Shown here one piece after another: positions 1-8,742 of a stretch of 64,000 nucleotides of DNA. The stretch's first letter is position 1. Each line of letters starts with the position of its first letter. Made by a program: the position numbers and the translations under genes. Source of the DNA: Verrucomicrobiaceae bacterium (GTDB lineage: Bacteria > Verrucomicrobiota > Verrucomicrobiia > Verrucomicrobiales > Akkermansiaceae); NCBI GenBank assembly GCA_027491155.1, contig JAIXWR010000035.1:239726-303725 (forward strand). Reading direction: 5' to 3'. Under the pieces are notes generated by a model. That model ran no database searches. It was not told where the DNA came from and was given only the letters and a program-made list of their open reading frames with translations.

Positions 1-905
1 CGAACGAACAGCCCGACCAGCCGCTGGCCTGGGAGAACCTCGAGGCTGATCTCGAGCGCCTCGACCAAGAGGAAGTCATCGACGAAACCTACATCGAGGA
101 AATGCGCAAGAAGCTCGAGGAGCTCCGCGCCCAGGAAGAAGAGGACTGGTTCAGCCACTCATCCCTCGAAGCCACCGACACCCTGAAAAAGGAACACGCC
201 GGCCAGGTCGAAAAACTCGAACGCGAGCTTGGCCGTGCCGAGAAAGCCCTCGGAGATCTCCAGAAGAACGCCGGTGCCATGCCCGCCGCCGAAAAGGAAC
301 GACTGCTCCAGCAGTTCGACCAGGCCTTGCAGGGCCTCCAGAACGGCGCGCTCAAGCCGAACCCCGGCTTGCTCGACCAACTCCAGCAACTCGACCCGAA
401 GAACCTCGGCGCCATCCCTCCCGAACAGCTCCAGCAGCTCAAGGAGAACATGAAAAAGGCCGGCCAGGCCTGCAAGGATTGCCAGGGCGGCGGCAATGGC
501 GAAGGCAACGGCCAAGGAGGCGGCCAGGGCGACGAATGGCTCGACGAGCTCCTCGAAGGCGAAGGGGAAGGCCAAGGTCAGGGTCAGGGTCAAGGCGACC
601 AACCCGGCGAAGGACCCGGCAAAGGCGGGGTCTCCCGCGGCCCCGGCCACGCCCCGGGCGTCCTCGGCGAGGAAGGCGAAAAGATCGAACTCGGCGACCT
701 CACCGGCATCGAATCGAAGGACCTTTCCCGCTCCCTGCCCGGCGACCTGCTGCAATTGCAGGACGGCGAACACGATGTCGACAAGACCCCCGTCGGCCCG
801 CGCGCCGGCGGTGCCACCGGCTCCACCGGCGATGGCGGCGACCGGGTCTGGAAGGACTCCCTCGATCCCGAGGAACAAAAAGCGCTCAAGAAGTTCTTCG
901 AGTAA
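1..905 (+). CDS. Low-complexity coiled-coil protein, 3' part only
   Basis: The frame is open from the left edge of the window (it reads NEQPDQPLAWENLEADLERL from base 3), so the start lies outside and the first internal Met at base 102 is not a credible start. The visible 300 residues have a charged Glu/Lys/Gln helical part likely to form a coiled coil (about residues 10-90 of the visible part), a Gln/Leu-rich helical part, then a Gly/Gln repeat (GQGQGQGQG) and a Gly-rich C-terminus ending in an acidic helix. No catalytic motif or membrane segment was seen and I do not recognise the family. Composition suggests a structural or envelope-associated protein, but the function is unknown. Confidence 0.75.
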   Translation, partial: NEQPDQPLAWENLEADLERLDQEEVIDETYIEEMRKKLEELRAQEEEDWFSHSSLEATDTLKKEHAGQVEKLERELGRAEKALGDLQKNAGAMPAAEKERLLQQFDQALQGLQNGALKPNPGLLDQLQQLDPKNLGAIPPEQLQQLKENMKKAGQACKDCQGGGNGEGNGQGGGQGDEWLDELLEGEGEGQGQGQGQGDQPGEGPGKGGVSRGPGHAPGVLGEEGEKIELGDLTGIESKDLSRSLPGDLLQLQDGEHDVDKTPVGPRAGGATGSTGDGGDRVWKDSLDPEEQKALKKFFE

Positions 906-918
906 GGGCTGCCGTGTG

Positions 919-950
919 CCGGTTCAGACCGGTCCGGAGCGTTCTCCGGA
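919..950. terminator. Two adjacent hairpins after the first gene
   Basis: CCGGTTCAGACCGG (919-932) is immediately followed by TCCGGAG-CGTT-CTCCGGA (933-950), a perfect 7-bp stem with a four-base loop. They lie 13 bases after the stop codon at 903-905. There is no T-tract, so factor-independent termination is uncertain. Confidence 0.35.
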
Positions 951-984
951 TGTCACTCATGTGACGATTCCGTTGCTCACGACC

Positions 985-1091
985 TGTGCACAAGTTATTC
1001 ACAAGGCCAGCCCCGCGGATCGACAGCAACCCGCAAATCGTTGATCCTTAACAACCCAATCGCGCGACTTTCGGCAAAGGCATGTGAATAA
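985..1091. other. Pair of inverted DnaA-box-like sequences
   Basis: TTATTCACA (995-1003) and its reverse complement TGTGAATAA (1083-1091) face each other across 79 bases, in the spacer between two convergent genes. Each differs by one base from the consensus DnaA box TTATCCACA. The first is preceded by TGTGCACAA (985-993), and GTTG-N8-CAAC (1040-1055) lies between them. There is no dnaA or dnaN gene in view and no strongly AT-rich unwinding stretch, so this is only a candidate DnaA-binding cluster. Confidence 0.3.
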
Positions 1092-1118
1092 CCTGCGAGT
1101 TGTCCCATTTCCGCCCCC

Positions 1119-1418
1119 TCAGTGGACCGGCCGCGAGAGCCCGCCCCCGCCCCGCGGGGTGGAGCCGCCGAACAGAAAGCGCAGGATTGAACCGACCGCC
1201 TTCGCCACGAGCATCACCACCCCGAAGATCAGGCCGAAAACCGCCACGAAGGCGAAGACCACGATGCCGAGCAACAACCAGAGCGGCCACCAGCGGCGGT
1301 CGAGGCGGAACACTTTTCCCCGCATCGACTTCCACGCGGGCTCGGGCTCCGGTTCCCGGGGCGGCGGCGGCGGGCTGCCGTCGATCTCCAGGACTTCGGC
1401 TTCAATCGTCTCAGGCAC
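1119..1418 (-). CDS. Small membrane protein, unknown function
   Basis: A 99-residue protein starting with GTG. It has an acidic, Pro-rich N-terminus (about residues 1-30, with a PPPPPREPEPEP tract), a basic stretch, then one long hydrophobic segment or hairpin (about residues 42-75, LWLLLGIVVFAFVAVFGLIF) and a short Gly-rich tail. The layout suggests a single-pass or hairpin inner-membrane protein with a cytoplasmic N-terminus. It shares its strand with the hydrolase gene upstream (72-base gap) and could be cotranscribed with it. I do not recognise the family. Confidence 0.6.
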   Translation of the reverse strand: MPETIEAEVLEIDGSPPPPPREPEPEPAWKSMRGKVFRLDRRWWPLWLLLGIVVFAFVAVFGLIFGVVMLVAKAVGSILRFLFGGSTPRGGGGLSRPVH

Positions 1419-1490
1419 GGCGCGCAGTGTCGCCGATCTTCCGACCCGGGCAATTCGAAGTTCCGCCTGAGGTTCGAATCCGCCCCCTGC

Positions 1491-2468
1491 TCAATCCGCC
1501 GTCTTCCCGTTCTTCTCCCAGCGGTCTTCGGGTGCCAGCACCTTCTTCGCCCCTTCGCCGTTCAGCCATTTCCGGGCCTCCGGCCGGGCCTTGAGTTCCG
1601 CATCCCAGAAGGCCGTGCTCAGCGCGAGGATGGCCCGGTGGTAACGGGTCGGCCGCGGAGCCCGACCCTCCCGCTGCCCGAAATCCATGTGCGTGGCCTT
1701 GTCGAAGACCACCTGCCACGCCGGGGCCTCTTTCAAATGCGGAAACACCTTCAGCCGGTCGGCCGGCGTCGTGTTGCCGATCGGACTGTCGTCCAGCGTC
1801 CCGGTCATCAGCAGGCAGGGGATCTTCACCGTCGCGAATGCCGCCGCCGCATCCCCGCGCGCCGGCGGACTCGGGCTCATCATCACCGCCGCGTCGACCC
1901 GCGGATCCCGCAGCGAAATCCGCCCCGCGCTTTGCCCGGCCATCACCTGGGTCGTCTGCGCCCCGAAGGAATGCCCCGACATGCCGACCTTCTCCAGATC
2001 CATCCGGCCGTGGAGCACATGGCCCTTATCCACGTTCCACTTCGCCAGCGCGTCGAGCACCGCCGGCACATCCTGGGTGCGGTCGATGTAGTTCTTCGCC
2101 GACGCCGCCTGGCGCATCGCCGTCATCCGCTCGAGCGCCGCCGCCTCCTTCCACACGCTTTCGTCGCTGCCCGGATGCTGCATGAAAACCACCACGTAGC
2201 CACGCTTCGCCCAGTGCTCGCCGAGATACGGATTGTTGTCCCGCGATCCGCCGAGCCCGTGGGAGAAAAGAACCACCGGCACCGGCTTCTTGTCCGCCGG
2301 CAGATAGACCCGCAGCGGGATCGTCCGTCCGCGCGCCGCGTCCTGCACCTCGAAGGTCTTCGACTCCACCGCCACCTCCGCCACCTTGAGCGGGTCGTAA
2401 GCCTCCTTGGCCGTCGCGCCGCCCACCCACAAACCGGCGACGATCAGTCCCGTCTGGAAAATTCTCAT
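1491..2468 (-). CDS. Secreted alpha/beta hydrolase (chlorophyllase/PAF-acetylhydrolase-like)
   Basis: 325 residues from the ATG at 2466-2468, chosen because it is followed at once by a clean signal peptide (MRIFQTGLIVAGLWVGGATA). The fold signals are VPVVLFSHGLGGSRDN (about 63-79; HG gives the oxyanion hole), the nucleophile elbow GHSFGAQ with Ser167, a probable acid at Asp226 (TGTLDDSP) and a catalytic His at about 260 (ATHMDF). The order matches the dienelactone-hydrolase/PAF-acetylhydrolase-like branch found in many Verrucomicrobia and Planctomycetes. It is probably periplasmic or secreted and cleaves an ester; the substrate cannot be read from the sequence. The open frame continues upstream, but that part is basic and lacks features of a real N-terminus. 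Confidence 0.85.
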   Translation of the reverse strand: MRIFQTGLIVAGLWVGGATAKEAYDPLKVAEVAVESKTFEVQDAARGRTIPLRVYLPADKKPVPVVLFSHGLGGSRDNNPYLGEHWAKRGYVVVFMQHPGSDESVWKEAAALERMTAMRQAASAKNYIDRTQDVPAVLDALAKWNVDKGHVLHGRMDLEKVGMSGHSFGAQTTQVMAGQSAGRISLRDPRVDAAVMMSPSPPARGDAAAAFATVKIPCLLMTGTLDDSPIGNTTPADRLKVFPHLKEAPAWQVVFDKATHMDFGQREGRAPRPTRYHRAILALSTAFWDAELKARPEARKWLNGEGAKKVLAPEDRWEKNGKTAD

Positions 2469-2515
2469 GCAGCCCGGAACCCCGCGACCCCGGGCCCGGT
2501 TGCGCCACGTCTGCA

Positions 2516-4276
2516 TCAGAAGCACTGAGTGATCACGCGCGTCTCGCCGTTTGCGGGGGAATGGAACACGTAAGCCTCCCCCGAATCCCCGATCTCGATC
2601 AGATCGTAGCACCCGAATTGCGCGACGAATTCCATCCGGCGCCCCTCCCCGTCGTCCGGCGTGCAGTCCCCCTGAATCCACGACGGTGCCCCGCCCACCT
2701 TCGTCCCCGGCGTGGCGAACATGAAGTAGGATTTCTCCCACGAGTTCTCGAAAGCCGGCCAGCGCGCCGCCTCACGGTTGAATGCCTCCCGGTCCACCCG
2801 GGCGTCCTCGTAGTCGAGGTCGTAAAAGGCCGGTCCCGAGTAAACCTCGTCGGCATCTTCCAGGCACGACGCAAGCAAGGTCCGCGCACCGGCACGATCC
2901 ATCCACTGCGGGTGCCACCACGATCCTTCGAGGTTGTCGTCCGAACAGGTGAACATCACGAGCGAGCTGCCGGGCAGCTTGAGCCCTTGCGGATGTCGCC
3001 GCAGGTCGAGATGAACCAGGCGGTCGCACGGCTTCCCGCACTCCGGGCAGGCAGGTCTCGGAATGGTGGACGCGGGCTGAAACGACATGGCGAACGTGCG
3101 CAAGGGACTCTTCGGCGGTTGCGGATCGAGGCTGAAACGCAAGCTCTTGATCGCGTCGGGAAGACCGGGCGACACCACTTCCGCGAACCGTTCGAACCAA
3201 ATTTCCCGCGCTTTTACGCTTTCCTTTGCCGAGCCGCTTGCCAGTTCGTAGCGACCGATGACCGGAAGGTCCTTGTGATCCTGCACGATGCGATACTTCT
3301 GCTCATGACCACGGTTGATCGCGGCTTCCAGGACGATGCAGTCATCCGCGTCCCGGACCGGGAATCGGGAAAGAAGCTCTTCCCTGGACGCCTCATTGCC
3401 TCCCCCGCCCATCATCCCCCGAATTTCCAGAGTCTGATCCACAAAGTTCTCCCAAGCGTTCTCCGGAGTTGCCCCAAGGTCCTGCTCCCAGAACTCTCTC
3501 TCATTACCCATCTCGATCACCCGCCACGGAGCCGGTATCGTCGGGTGTCGTGGAAGCATCAAGGTCCCCGACCGACCGGTCTTTTCTTCGGGCAAGGACA
3601 AAGCCTGCTTCACCCCCTCGCAACGGACGGTCACATGGCCGCGTGGATCGAGGGCATCCCACTCGAAAGCGGCGATCTGCCAGTTGAGCAGTCGATCCGG
3701 ATTGAAGGCCCTCGCCGGATTCCAAACTTGCGGATCCAGCCTGAGCTTGCCGGGATCGCGGCTTCCTTCCAGCAGGGCAACCGCCAGTTGGACGACCACC
3801 GCTTCGAGCGTCGTCGCCTTGGAAAAGTCCACCTGCAAGGGGCTCCCCACGAGTGCCAGCTTGAAACGTCTTCCCCTCAGGCTCTCCATCACCTCGGCAT
3901 TCTCCAGCCCTTTCGGCAGTCCGAACACGAGCCAGGCATCTCCTGCCTCGCCTGCACGCTCCCGGATCGTCAGCGGAGGAACCACCATCACCTCGAGGGT
4001 GCTCATCGTCACCAGCGCCGTCTGCAACCGGCCTTGCAAGTCCTGACCCCGAAATGCGGCGGTAAACTGAGGAAGCGTCCGTTCGAGTTCCTCAAACCCG
4101 GCTCCCGGCGGAGGGATCTCGACCCCGGCCGACTGCATGTCCTTCTCGAGCTGGCCCCACTCCTCCGCTCCCGAGTCTTCGAAGATCGCCGAGATCCCCT
4201 TCGACCTCCTGATTTCATCCAGTCGCTTGCGGAATTCCGCCGCCAATTCCAACCGCACCTTCACATCCGCCTTCAT
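2516..4276 (-). CDS. Large hypothetical protein with DUF1963-like C-terminus
   Basis: 586 residues from the ATG at 4274-4276 (MKADVKVRLELAAEF); the open frame extends 38 codons further but without coding character. There is no signal peptide or membrane segment, so it is probably cytoplasmic. The C-terminal third resembles DUF1963: a CPECGKPC metal-ligand-like cluster, then HPQWMDRAG, then GGAPSWIQGDC and finally an IEIGDSGEAYVF ending, all in the order seen in DUF1963 proteins (linked to SUFU/SMI1-like regions in polymorphic-toxin immunity repertoires). The N-terminal two thirds is not recognised. The GntR/LacI repressor lies 275 bases upstream on the same strand. Confidence 0.7.
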   Translation of the reverse strand: MKADVKVRLELAAEFRKRLDEIRRSKGISAIFEDSGAEEWGQLEKDMQSAGVEIPPPGAGFEELERTLPQFTAAFRGQDLQGRLQTALVTMSTLEVMVVPPLTIRERAGEAGDAWLVFGLPKGLENAEVMESLRGRRFKLALVGSPLQVDFSKATTLEAVVVQLAVALLEGSRDPGKLRLDPQVWNPARAFNPDRLLNWQIAAFEWDALDPRGHVTVRCEGVKQALSLPEEKTGRSGTLMLPRHPTIPAPWRVIEMGNEREFWEQDLGATPENAWENFVDQTLEIRGMMGGGGNEASREELLSRFPVRDADDCIVLEAAINRGHEQKYRIVQDHKDLPVIGRYELASGSAKESVKAREIWFERFAEVVSPGLPDAIKSLRFSLDPQPPKSPLRTFAMSFQPASTIPRPACPECGKPCDRLVHLDLRRHPQGLKLPGSSLVMFTCSDDNLEGSWWHPQWMDRAGARTLLASCLEDADEVYSGPAFYDLDYEDARVDREAFNREAARWPAFENSWEKSYFMFATPGTKVGGAPSWIQGDCTPDDGEGRRMEFVAQFGCYDLIEIGDSGEAYVFHSPANGETRVITQCF

Positions 4277-4551
4277 CACGGCAAATCTAGGGATCGCCCA
4301 TCCGTCGTCACGCCGGGAATCCTTCAAAACTCCCGTTCTTGAGTCGCGATGCGATCTTTGGATCTTCACGCATGTCCCGATTCCCGGCACCGGGGACCTT
4401 GCCTGGGATCGGGGGATTGATGGTCGGTTAGGATGGGATGCGGGATCCCCTTGAAGATCAGCGGGAAGAACGGGGCCTACCGTGTTCGGGCGGGCGGGCT
4501 TCGCTTATCAACAAGGTGCCGGTTCCGGTTCGCAGGCGATGGCGCTCCCGG

Positions 4552-5655
4552 TCACCCGCGCGCCCGGATTCCTGCCGACGCAGGGCTCGGCGTCCTCACC
4601 CGGCCGATCGTCCCGCCGGGAACGAACTCGGCCCGGATCAACAGCTGCCTGCGGTCGTCCTTTCCCAGCGCGATTCGGTCCGCCCATTGCGCGACACGCC
4701 GGACCAAAGGGGTGTTGTTCCAGCGGATATGGGCCACCGTGGGAATTCGCCAGACGAAGGTCGGATCGGGATCCGTGCAGACAAGCGAAAGGTCTCTTGG
4801 CACCTGGATTCCCCGCGCCGCGAGGAACTGCTGCACCGCGCCGAACAGAATCCCTTCCTGGACGATCAGAGCGGTGGGGGCCGTCCGGTGGAAGAGCGAT
4901 TGAAGGCACCGGTGGAAACCTTCCCGCGTGTTCTCCCACGACGGACAATGATACTCGCCGGTCTCGATGCCCTCAGCCTCCATCGCGTCCAGGAAGGCCT
5001 TTACCGAAAGGCTCGGGACCGGTTGGCGATGTTCGGTCCTCGCCAGCATGACGATCTTGCGGTGCCCCTGTTCCACCAGCAACCGCACCGCCGCCTCGTA
5101 GGCACGGGTCTTGTCCGGCGCGCCGCCGGCAACCTGCAGCCTCCTGAAGCGTCCGAACATCGAGAACACGGGGATCCCCGCGGCGGAGAACCATTCGAGC
5201 ACCTCCCTTGATGCGGCGAACGCCAGCCAGGCATCCGCCGGTTGACGCTCGACCACGGCCGCGAGCTTCCGGGTATCCATCCCGATGTCCAACAGCATCC
5301 GCCTCGCCACGAAGCTCACATGCCTTGCCTCTTGCAGGAGGTGGCGGATATCGAGGAAGAAATCGCTCCGCAGGTCGGACTCGTCGTACATCAGGATGCC
5401 GATGCGCAGCGAACGCGTTGACGCACCCGCCGTCCCTTCCGCGATCCGCCGCGCCCGGCGCGCGCCCTGGCTTTGCAGCAGGCCCTCGCGCTCCAGCAAT
5501 GAGAGCGCCGCCTCGACTGTCTTGTGGTTCACCCGGAGTTCACCCGCCAGCGCCAGCACGCCGGGCATCTCATCATGCCAGACCCCTGCCGCCAAAGCTT
5601 CTCTCAGATGCTCGGCCACCTGCTCCACCGCGGATCGGATCCTTAACTTGCGCAT
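4552..5655 (-). CDS. GntR-type HTH / LacI-type sugar-binding repressor
   Basis: 367 residues from the ATG at 5653-5655. Residues about 10-72 form a GntR winged helix (IRSAVEQVAEHLREAL, then LRVNHKTVEAALSLLEREGL). Residues about 82-350 resemble the periplasmic-binding-protein-like effector domain of LacI/GalR regulators (RIGILMYDE, GHRKIVMLAR, a late FVWRIPTVAHIRWNN segment). This GntR plus Peripla_BP_3 combination is common in Verrucomicrobia and normally responds to a sugar or a related small molecule. The gene is divergent from the 885-aa secreted protein across a 193-bp spacer, which is the likely operator region; I could not pick out an operator palindrome. The ligand is unknown. Confidence 0.85.
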   Translation of the reverse strand: MRKLRIRSAVEQVAEHLREALAAGVWHDEMPGVLALAGELRVNHKTVEAALSLLEREGLLQSQGARRARRIAEGTAGASTRSLRIGILMYDESDLRSDFFLDIRHLLQEARHVSFVARRMLLDIGMDTRKLAAVVERQPADAWLAFAASREVLEWFSAAGIPVFSMFGRFRRLQVAGGAPDKTRAYEAAVRLLVEQGHRKIVMLARTEHRQPVPSLSVKAFLDAMEAEGIETGEYHCPSWENTREGFHRCLQSLFHRTAPTALIVQEGILFGAVQQFLAARGIQVPRDLSLVCTDPDPTFVWRIPTVAHIRWNNTPLVRRVAQWADRIALGKDDRRQLLIRAEFVPGGTIGRVRTPSPASAGIRARG

Positions 5656-5848
5656 GCATCTTCTATACCCCGTCAGGGGACAGGAGTCGAAACAGAATTC
5701 CCTTTCGCACGTGACCGACGGCGTTAGTTCTGGCGGCGCGAGCCCCTCTGCCCAGCTTCCGGACAGGCGAGAGAGGGTTCCTTGATCGAACGGAAAACCG
5801 AACGCTCCTGAAACCTTCCAAGGAAACCAAAACGAATCATCGAAAACC

Positions 5849-8506
5849 ATGAAGGCAAACGTTCCATCGAAGAATATCCTGAGTCGCCTACTGATCGGCT
5901 CGGTCCTCGGCTTCGGGTCTGCCGCGGTCACCGCCCACGCGGCCAGCCTCTCCGTGGATTTCCAGGCGACCATCGCCTCCGAGGAAAACCCGAACCCGGC
6001 GTACATCGGTGAGGCGCGCTACTACCACGTCTCGGTCAACGCGGCCAACCCCGGCACCGGATCCTACGCCGCCACCATCGTCGGCACCAACAACCAGGCG
6101 CCCGCCTTGGTCCGGAACTTCGATGGACCCGTCCTCGCCTACAAGTTCGCGGGCGGCGCGGACAACAACATCAACGCCGTCGCCCAACAAGGCGGCACCC
6201 TGGGGGGTGGCATCATCACCTTCACCACCACTGACACGTCATTCGACGGCTTCGGCATGCAGCAGGCGAAGCTCTGGACATCGACCAATCCCGGCAATGA
6301 AATCAGGGTGACGGGAACGTCCCCCTACGCCATTTACGGTGCGACGGCCAATACCAACGCCACCGGCGGCTGGCGGTCCCTGAGCGGAGCCACGGGCTCC
6401 GTCGACGTCTCCGCGATCCCGGCCGGATCGGTCCATGTCTACTATGGGGACTTCAACGCGAAACCCACGCTCAGCGTCGTGATGCGGGACACGGCCCCGG
6501 TCGATCCCGCTCCCGACATCACGATCGCCAACGCCCACCTCAACGACGACACGGCCAACCGCAGCGAATACTACCTGGCGGAGCTCGATTTCGTGACGGA
6601 CGGGGTCTATGACAAGATCGAGTTCGTGTGGACCGCGGGTGCCGGCAATGGCCGCGGGCTTGCCGCCGTGGTGACCGGGGCGGTGGCGGATGCCGTTGCT
6701 CCGACGCTCGATCCCGCCAACATCGTGGCGAACAACCCCGGACCGATCTCCAGCGTGACACCGCTGGCCTTTTCGCTGACCCACAGCGAGTTCATGGATC
6801 ACACCTCGATCGGCACCGATGACTTCGAACTCCTCGGCACTGCCGGCGCGACCATCACCGGCGTGCTTCATTTGGGCAGGGTCACCACGGTCAACGTCCT
6901 CCCGACCATCGGGACGAGCGGCACGATCCAGCTCCAGGTGAAAGCCGGGGCGACCATCGCAGACCTCGCGGGCAATCCGCTCGACACGACTGCGGCGATC
7001 ACCGATCCCGACACGGTCACGGTCGCCGACGTCGTCGCGCCGACGGTCACCTCGATCAAGGGCCCTTCCGTCAGCGGGACGATCTACGCCACTCCGACGA
7101 TCACCTACACCGTGACCTTCAGCGAGTTCGTCAATCCGGTGAACGCCGGCAACTTCACGAATGCCGGGACCGCTCCTTTCACAATTGGCACGGTGACACA
7201 AGTCAGCGGCGGAGCCCCCGCCCCGAGTGTTTACAACGTCCAGGTCATTCCGTCGGGAGCTGGCACCGTCCAACTGCAGGTTCAGGGAACGGTCGGGGAT
7301 CCATCCCTCAATCCCCTCGCGGCTCCGGTGACGGACACCGTGGTTTACACCCTGGACACGGGCGCGGAGCCGGCACGGGAGACCGTCACGCTCGATGCTT
7401 CCGCCACTTCGAATGCCACCACGACCACCCATGATCTCGTTTTCGATGCCACCGCCTCGGACAAGCTGGTGGTGATCGTGACCGGTGAAAACGGCAACCC
7501 GGGTAGCCTGGCCGGGAAGGTCAACAGCCTGACCTATGATGGAGTTGCGATGACCAAGGCGGTGGGTCGGCTCCCGATCGGAAGCGCGCCCTCGGCGGGA
7601 TTTGATCAGACCTACAATGACATCTGGTATCTCGACGGTCCCGCCGCGGCCACCGCATCCGCAAACGTGAATGACCCGAATTCGGGTGTGCCCGGCAACA
7701 TCAGGGCCAGCCTCGACTCCCGCGGGGTCATTACCGCCATCCGGCTTTCGGGCACCGCTCCCGGCGTCGGTGCGACGGCAATCTCGGCGCAAGAGATCAA
7801 GACCGTATCGGTGCTCGCCGCAACATCAGGGGGCATGGTGCTCGCCTCGCTCGGCATGGGTGGCGACGGTAACACGGCCAACACCGCGAGCGTCAATACG
7901 ACCCCTGCTCCGGCCGAGTTGACCGCGGTCAACCAAGGTAGCACCTGGAACGGCCACGTGACGTCCCGGACATCGGTGGCCGCGCCCGGTTTCATCAGTT
8001 CCACCTTCACGGGCGGTTCCACGATTGGCACCCACACGATCGCGGCCGAGTTTCCGGGCGCGCTGGTCGGCGGGGGCAGTCCCTACGCCTCCTGGACGGG
8101 CGGACCGTTCTCCGGAACGCTCACCAATCCGTCGGCATCGCTCGACTTCGACAACGGCGGGCTCGCGACCGGCATCGAGTGGGTGGTCGGCGGGGATCCG
8201 ACCCTCGGTAGCGACGACGCCGGCAAGGCACCGACCTTCAACAACAGCGACCCGGGCAACTTCGTGTTCACCTACCGTCGCCGCGATGCCGCCAACACGG
8301 ACACGAACACCACCATCGCCGCCCAATACGGCACCAACCTGAGCGGCTGGACCACCGCTACCCACGGTGTGAACGGCGTGACGATCAACGACACCGCGGT
8401 TCCGGAGCCCGGATTCCGCACGGTGGTGGTGACGATTCCCAAATCGCTCGCTGGACCCGGCGGCAAGCTTTTCGCCCGCCTCAAGGTGGACGTGACGATC
8501 CCGTAG
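5849..8506 (+). CDS. Large secreted protein with Ig-like repeats and verrucomicrobial C-terminal module
   Basis: 885 residues. The ATG is followed by a signal peptide (about 1-31, ending AAVTAHA). Residues about 280-395 and 397-505 are two bacterial Ig-like repeats of the SbsA/BIG type (AFSLTHSEFMDH..., then TYTVTFSEFVNPVNAGNF...), each ending in a V.LQV.G strand. Residues about 510-745 form a further beta-rich domain. The last 130 residues (ASWTGGPFSGTL..., GIEWVVGGDPTLG, a FARLKV ending) are the C-terminal module that recurs in large verrucomicrobial exported proteins. Composition is Thr/Ala/Gly-rich with almost no Cys. It is probably a cell-surface or matrix adhesin. It is divergent from the GntR/LacI repressor and followed by a strong terminator, so it is likely monocistronic and controlled by that repressor. 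Confidence 0.8.
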   Translation: MKANVPSKNILSRLLIGSVLGFGSAAVTAHAASLSVDFQATIASEENPNPAYIGEARYYHVSVNAANPGTGSYAATIVGTNNQAPALVRNFDGPVLAYKFAGGADNNINAVAQQGGTLGGGIITFTTTDTSFDGFGMQQAKLWTSTNPGNEIRVTGTSPYAIYGATANTNATGGWRSLSGATGSVDVSAIPAGSVHVYYGDFNAKPTLSVVMRDTAPVDPAPDITIANAHLNDDTANRSEYYLAELDFVTDGVYDKIEFVWTAGAGNGRGLAAVVTGAVADAVAPTLDPANIVANNPGPISSVTPLAFSLTHSEFMDHTSIGTDDFELLGTAGATITGVLHLGRVTTVNVLPTIGTSGTIQLQVKAGATIADLAGNPLDTTAAITDPDTVTVADVVAPTVTSIKGPSVSGTIYATPTITYTVTFSEFVNPVNAGNFTNAGTAPFTIGTVTQVSGGAPAPSVYNVQVIPSGAGTVQLQVQGTVGDPSLNPLAAPVTDTVVYTLDTGAEPARETVTLDASATSNATTTTHDLVFDATASDKLVVIVTGENGNPGSLAGKVNSLTYDGVAMTKAVGRLPIGSAPSAGFDQTYNDIWYLDGPAAATASANVNDPNSGVPGNIRASLDSRGVITAIRLSGTAPGVGATAISAQEIKTVSVLAATSGGMVLASLGMGGDGNTANTASVNTTPAPAELTAVNQGSTWNGHVTSRTSVAAPGFISSTFTGGSTIGTHTIAAEFPGALVGGGSPYASWTGGPFSGTLTNPSASLDFDNGGLATGIEWVVGGDPTLGSDDAGKAPTFNNSDPGNFVFTYRRRDAANTDTNTTIAAQYGTNLSGWTTATHGVNGVTINDTAVPEPGFRTVVVTIPKSLAGPGGKLFARLKVDVTIP

Positions 8507-8548
8507 CCACTCGGGCGCGCTCGGCGGAACGCCGGGATCCAACATTCC

Positions 8549-8583
8549 AAGCGGCCTCCCCGGTAGCGGGGGGCCGCTTTTTT
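8549..8583 (+). terminator. Rho-independent terminator
   Basis: AAGCGGCC...GGCCGCTTTTTT: a GC-rich stem (AAGCGGCCTCCCC paired with GGGGGGCCGCTT) with a short loop, followed by a T-run, 43 bases after the stop codon of the 885-aa gene. Confidence 0.85.
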
Positions 8584-8677
8584 CTCGCAACCCACCTTGG
8601 CACGACCGGCCCGACTTCCTTGGGTATTGGCCGTCGTGTTGCGTTTGCCGAGGTCCGGCGACGCCCGGAACAATCCC

Positions 8678-8701
8678 ATCATCGAATCGCGATACGATGA
8701 T
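8678..8701. promoter_or_regulatory. Palindrome upstream of metH N-terminal gene
   Basis: ATCATCG (8678-8684) and CGATGAT (8695-8701) form a perfect 7-bp inverted repeat around AATCGCGATA, ending 41 bases before the metH start. A related sequence lies at 4338-4372, upstream of the DUF1963-like gene. It may be a regulator site or a dispersed repeat. Confidence 0.35.
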
Positions 8702-8742
8702 TTGATCCTTGCGAACGCCTCCCCGCTTCCTAGCCTTCCGGC

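Noticed and set aside
8507..8742. Cobalamin or SAM riboswitch in front of metH
   Set aside because: No B12-box or SAM-box features were seen; the space holds a terminator for the upstream gene and a palindrome.
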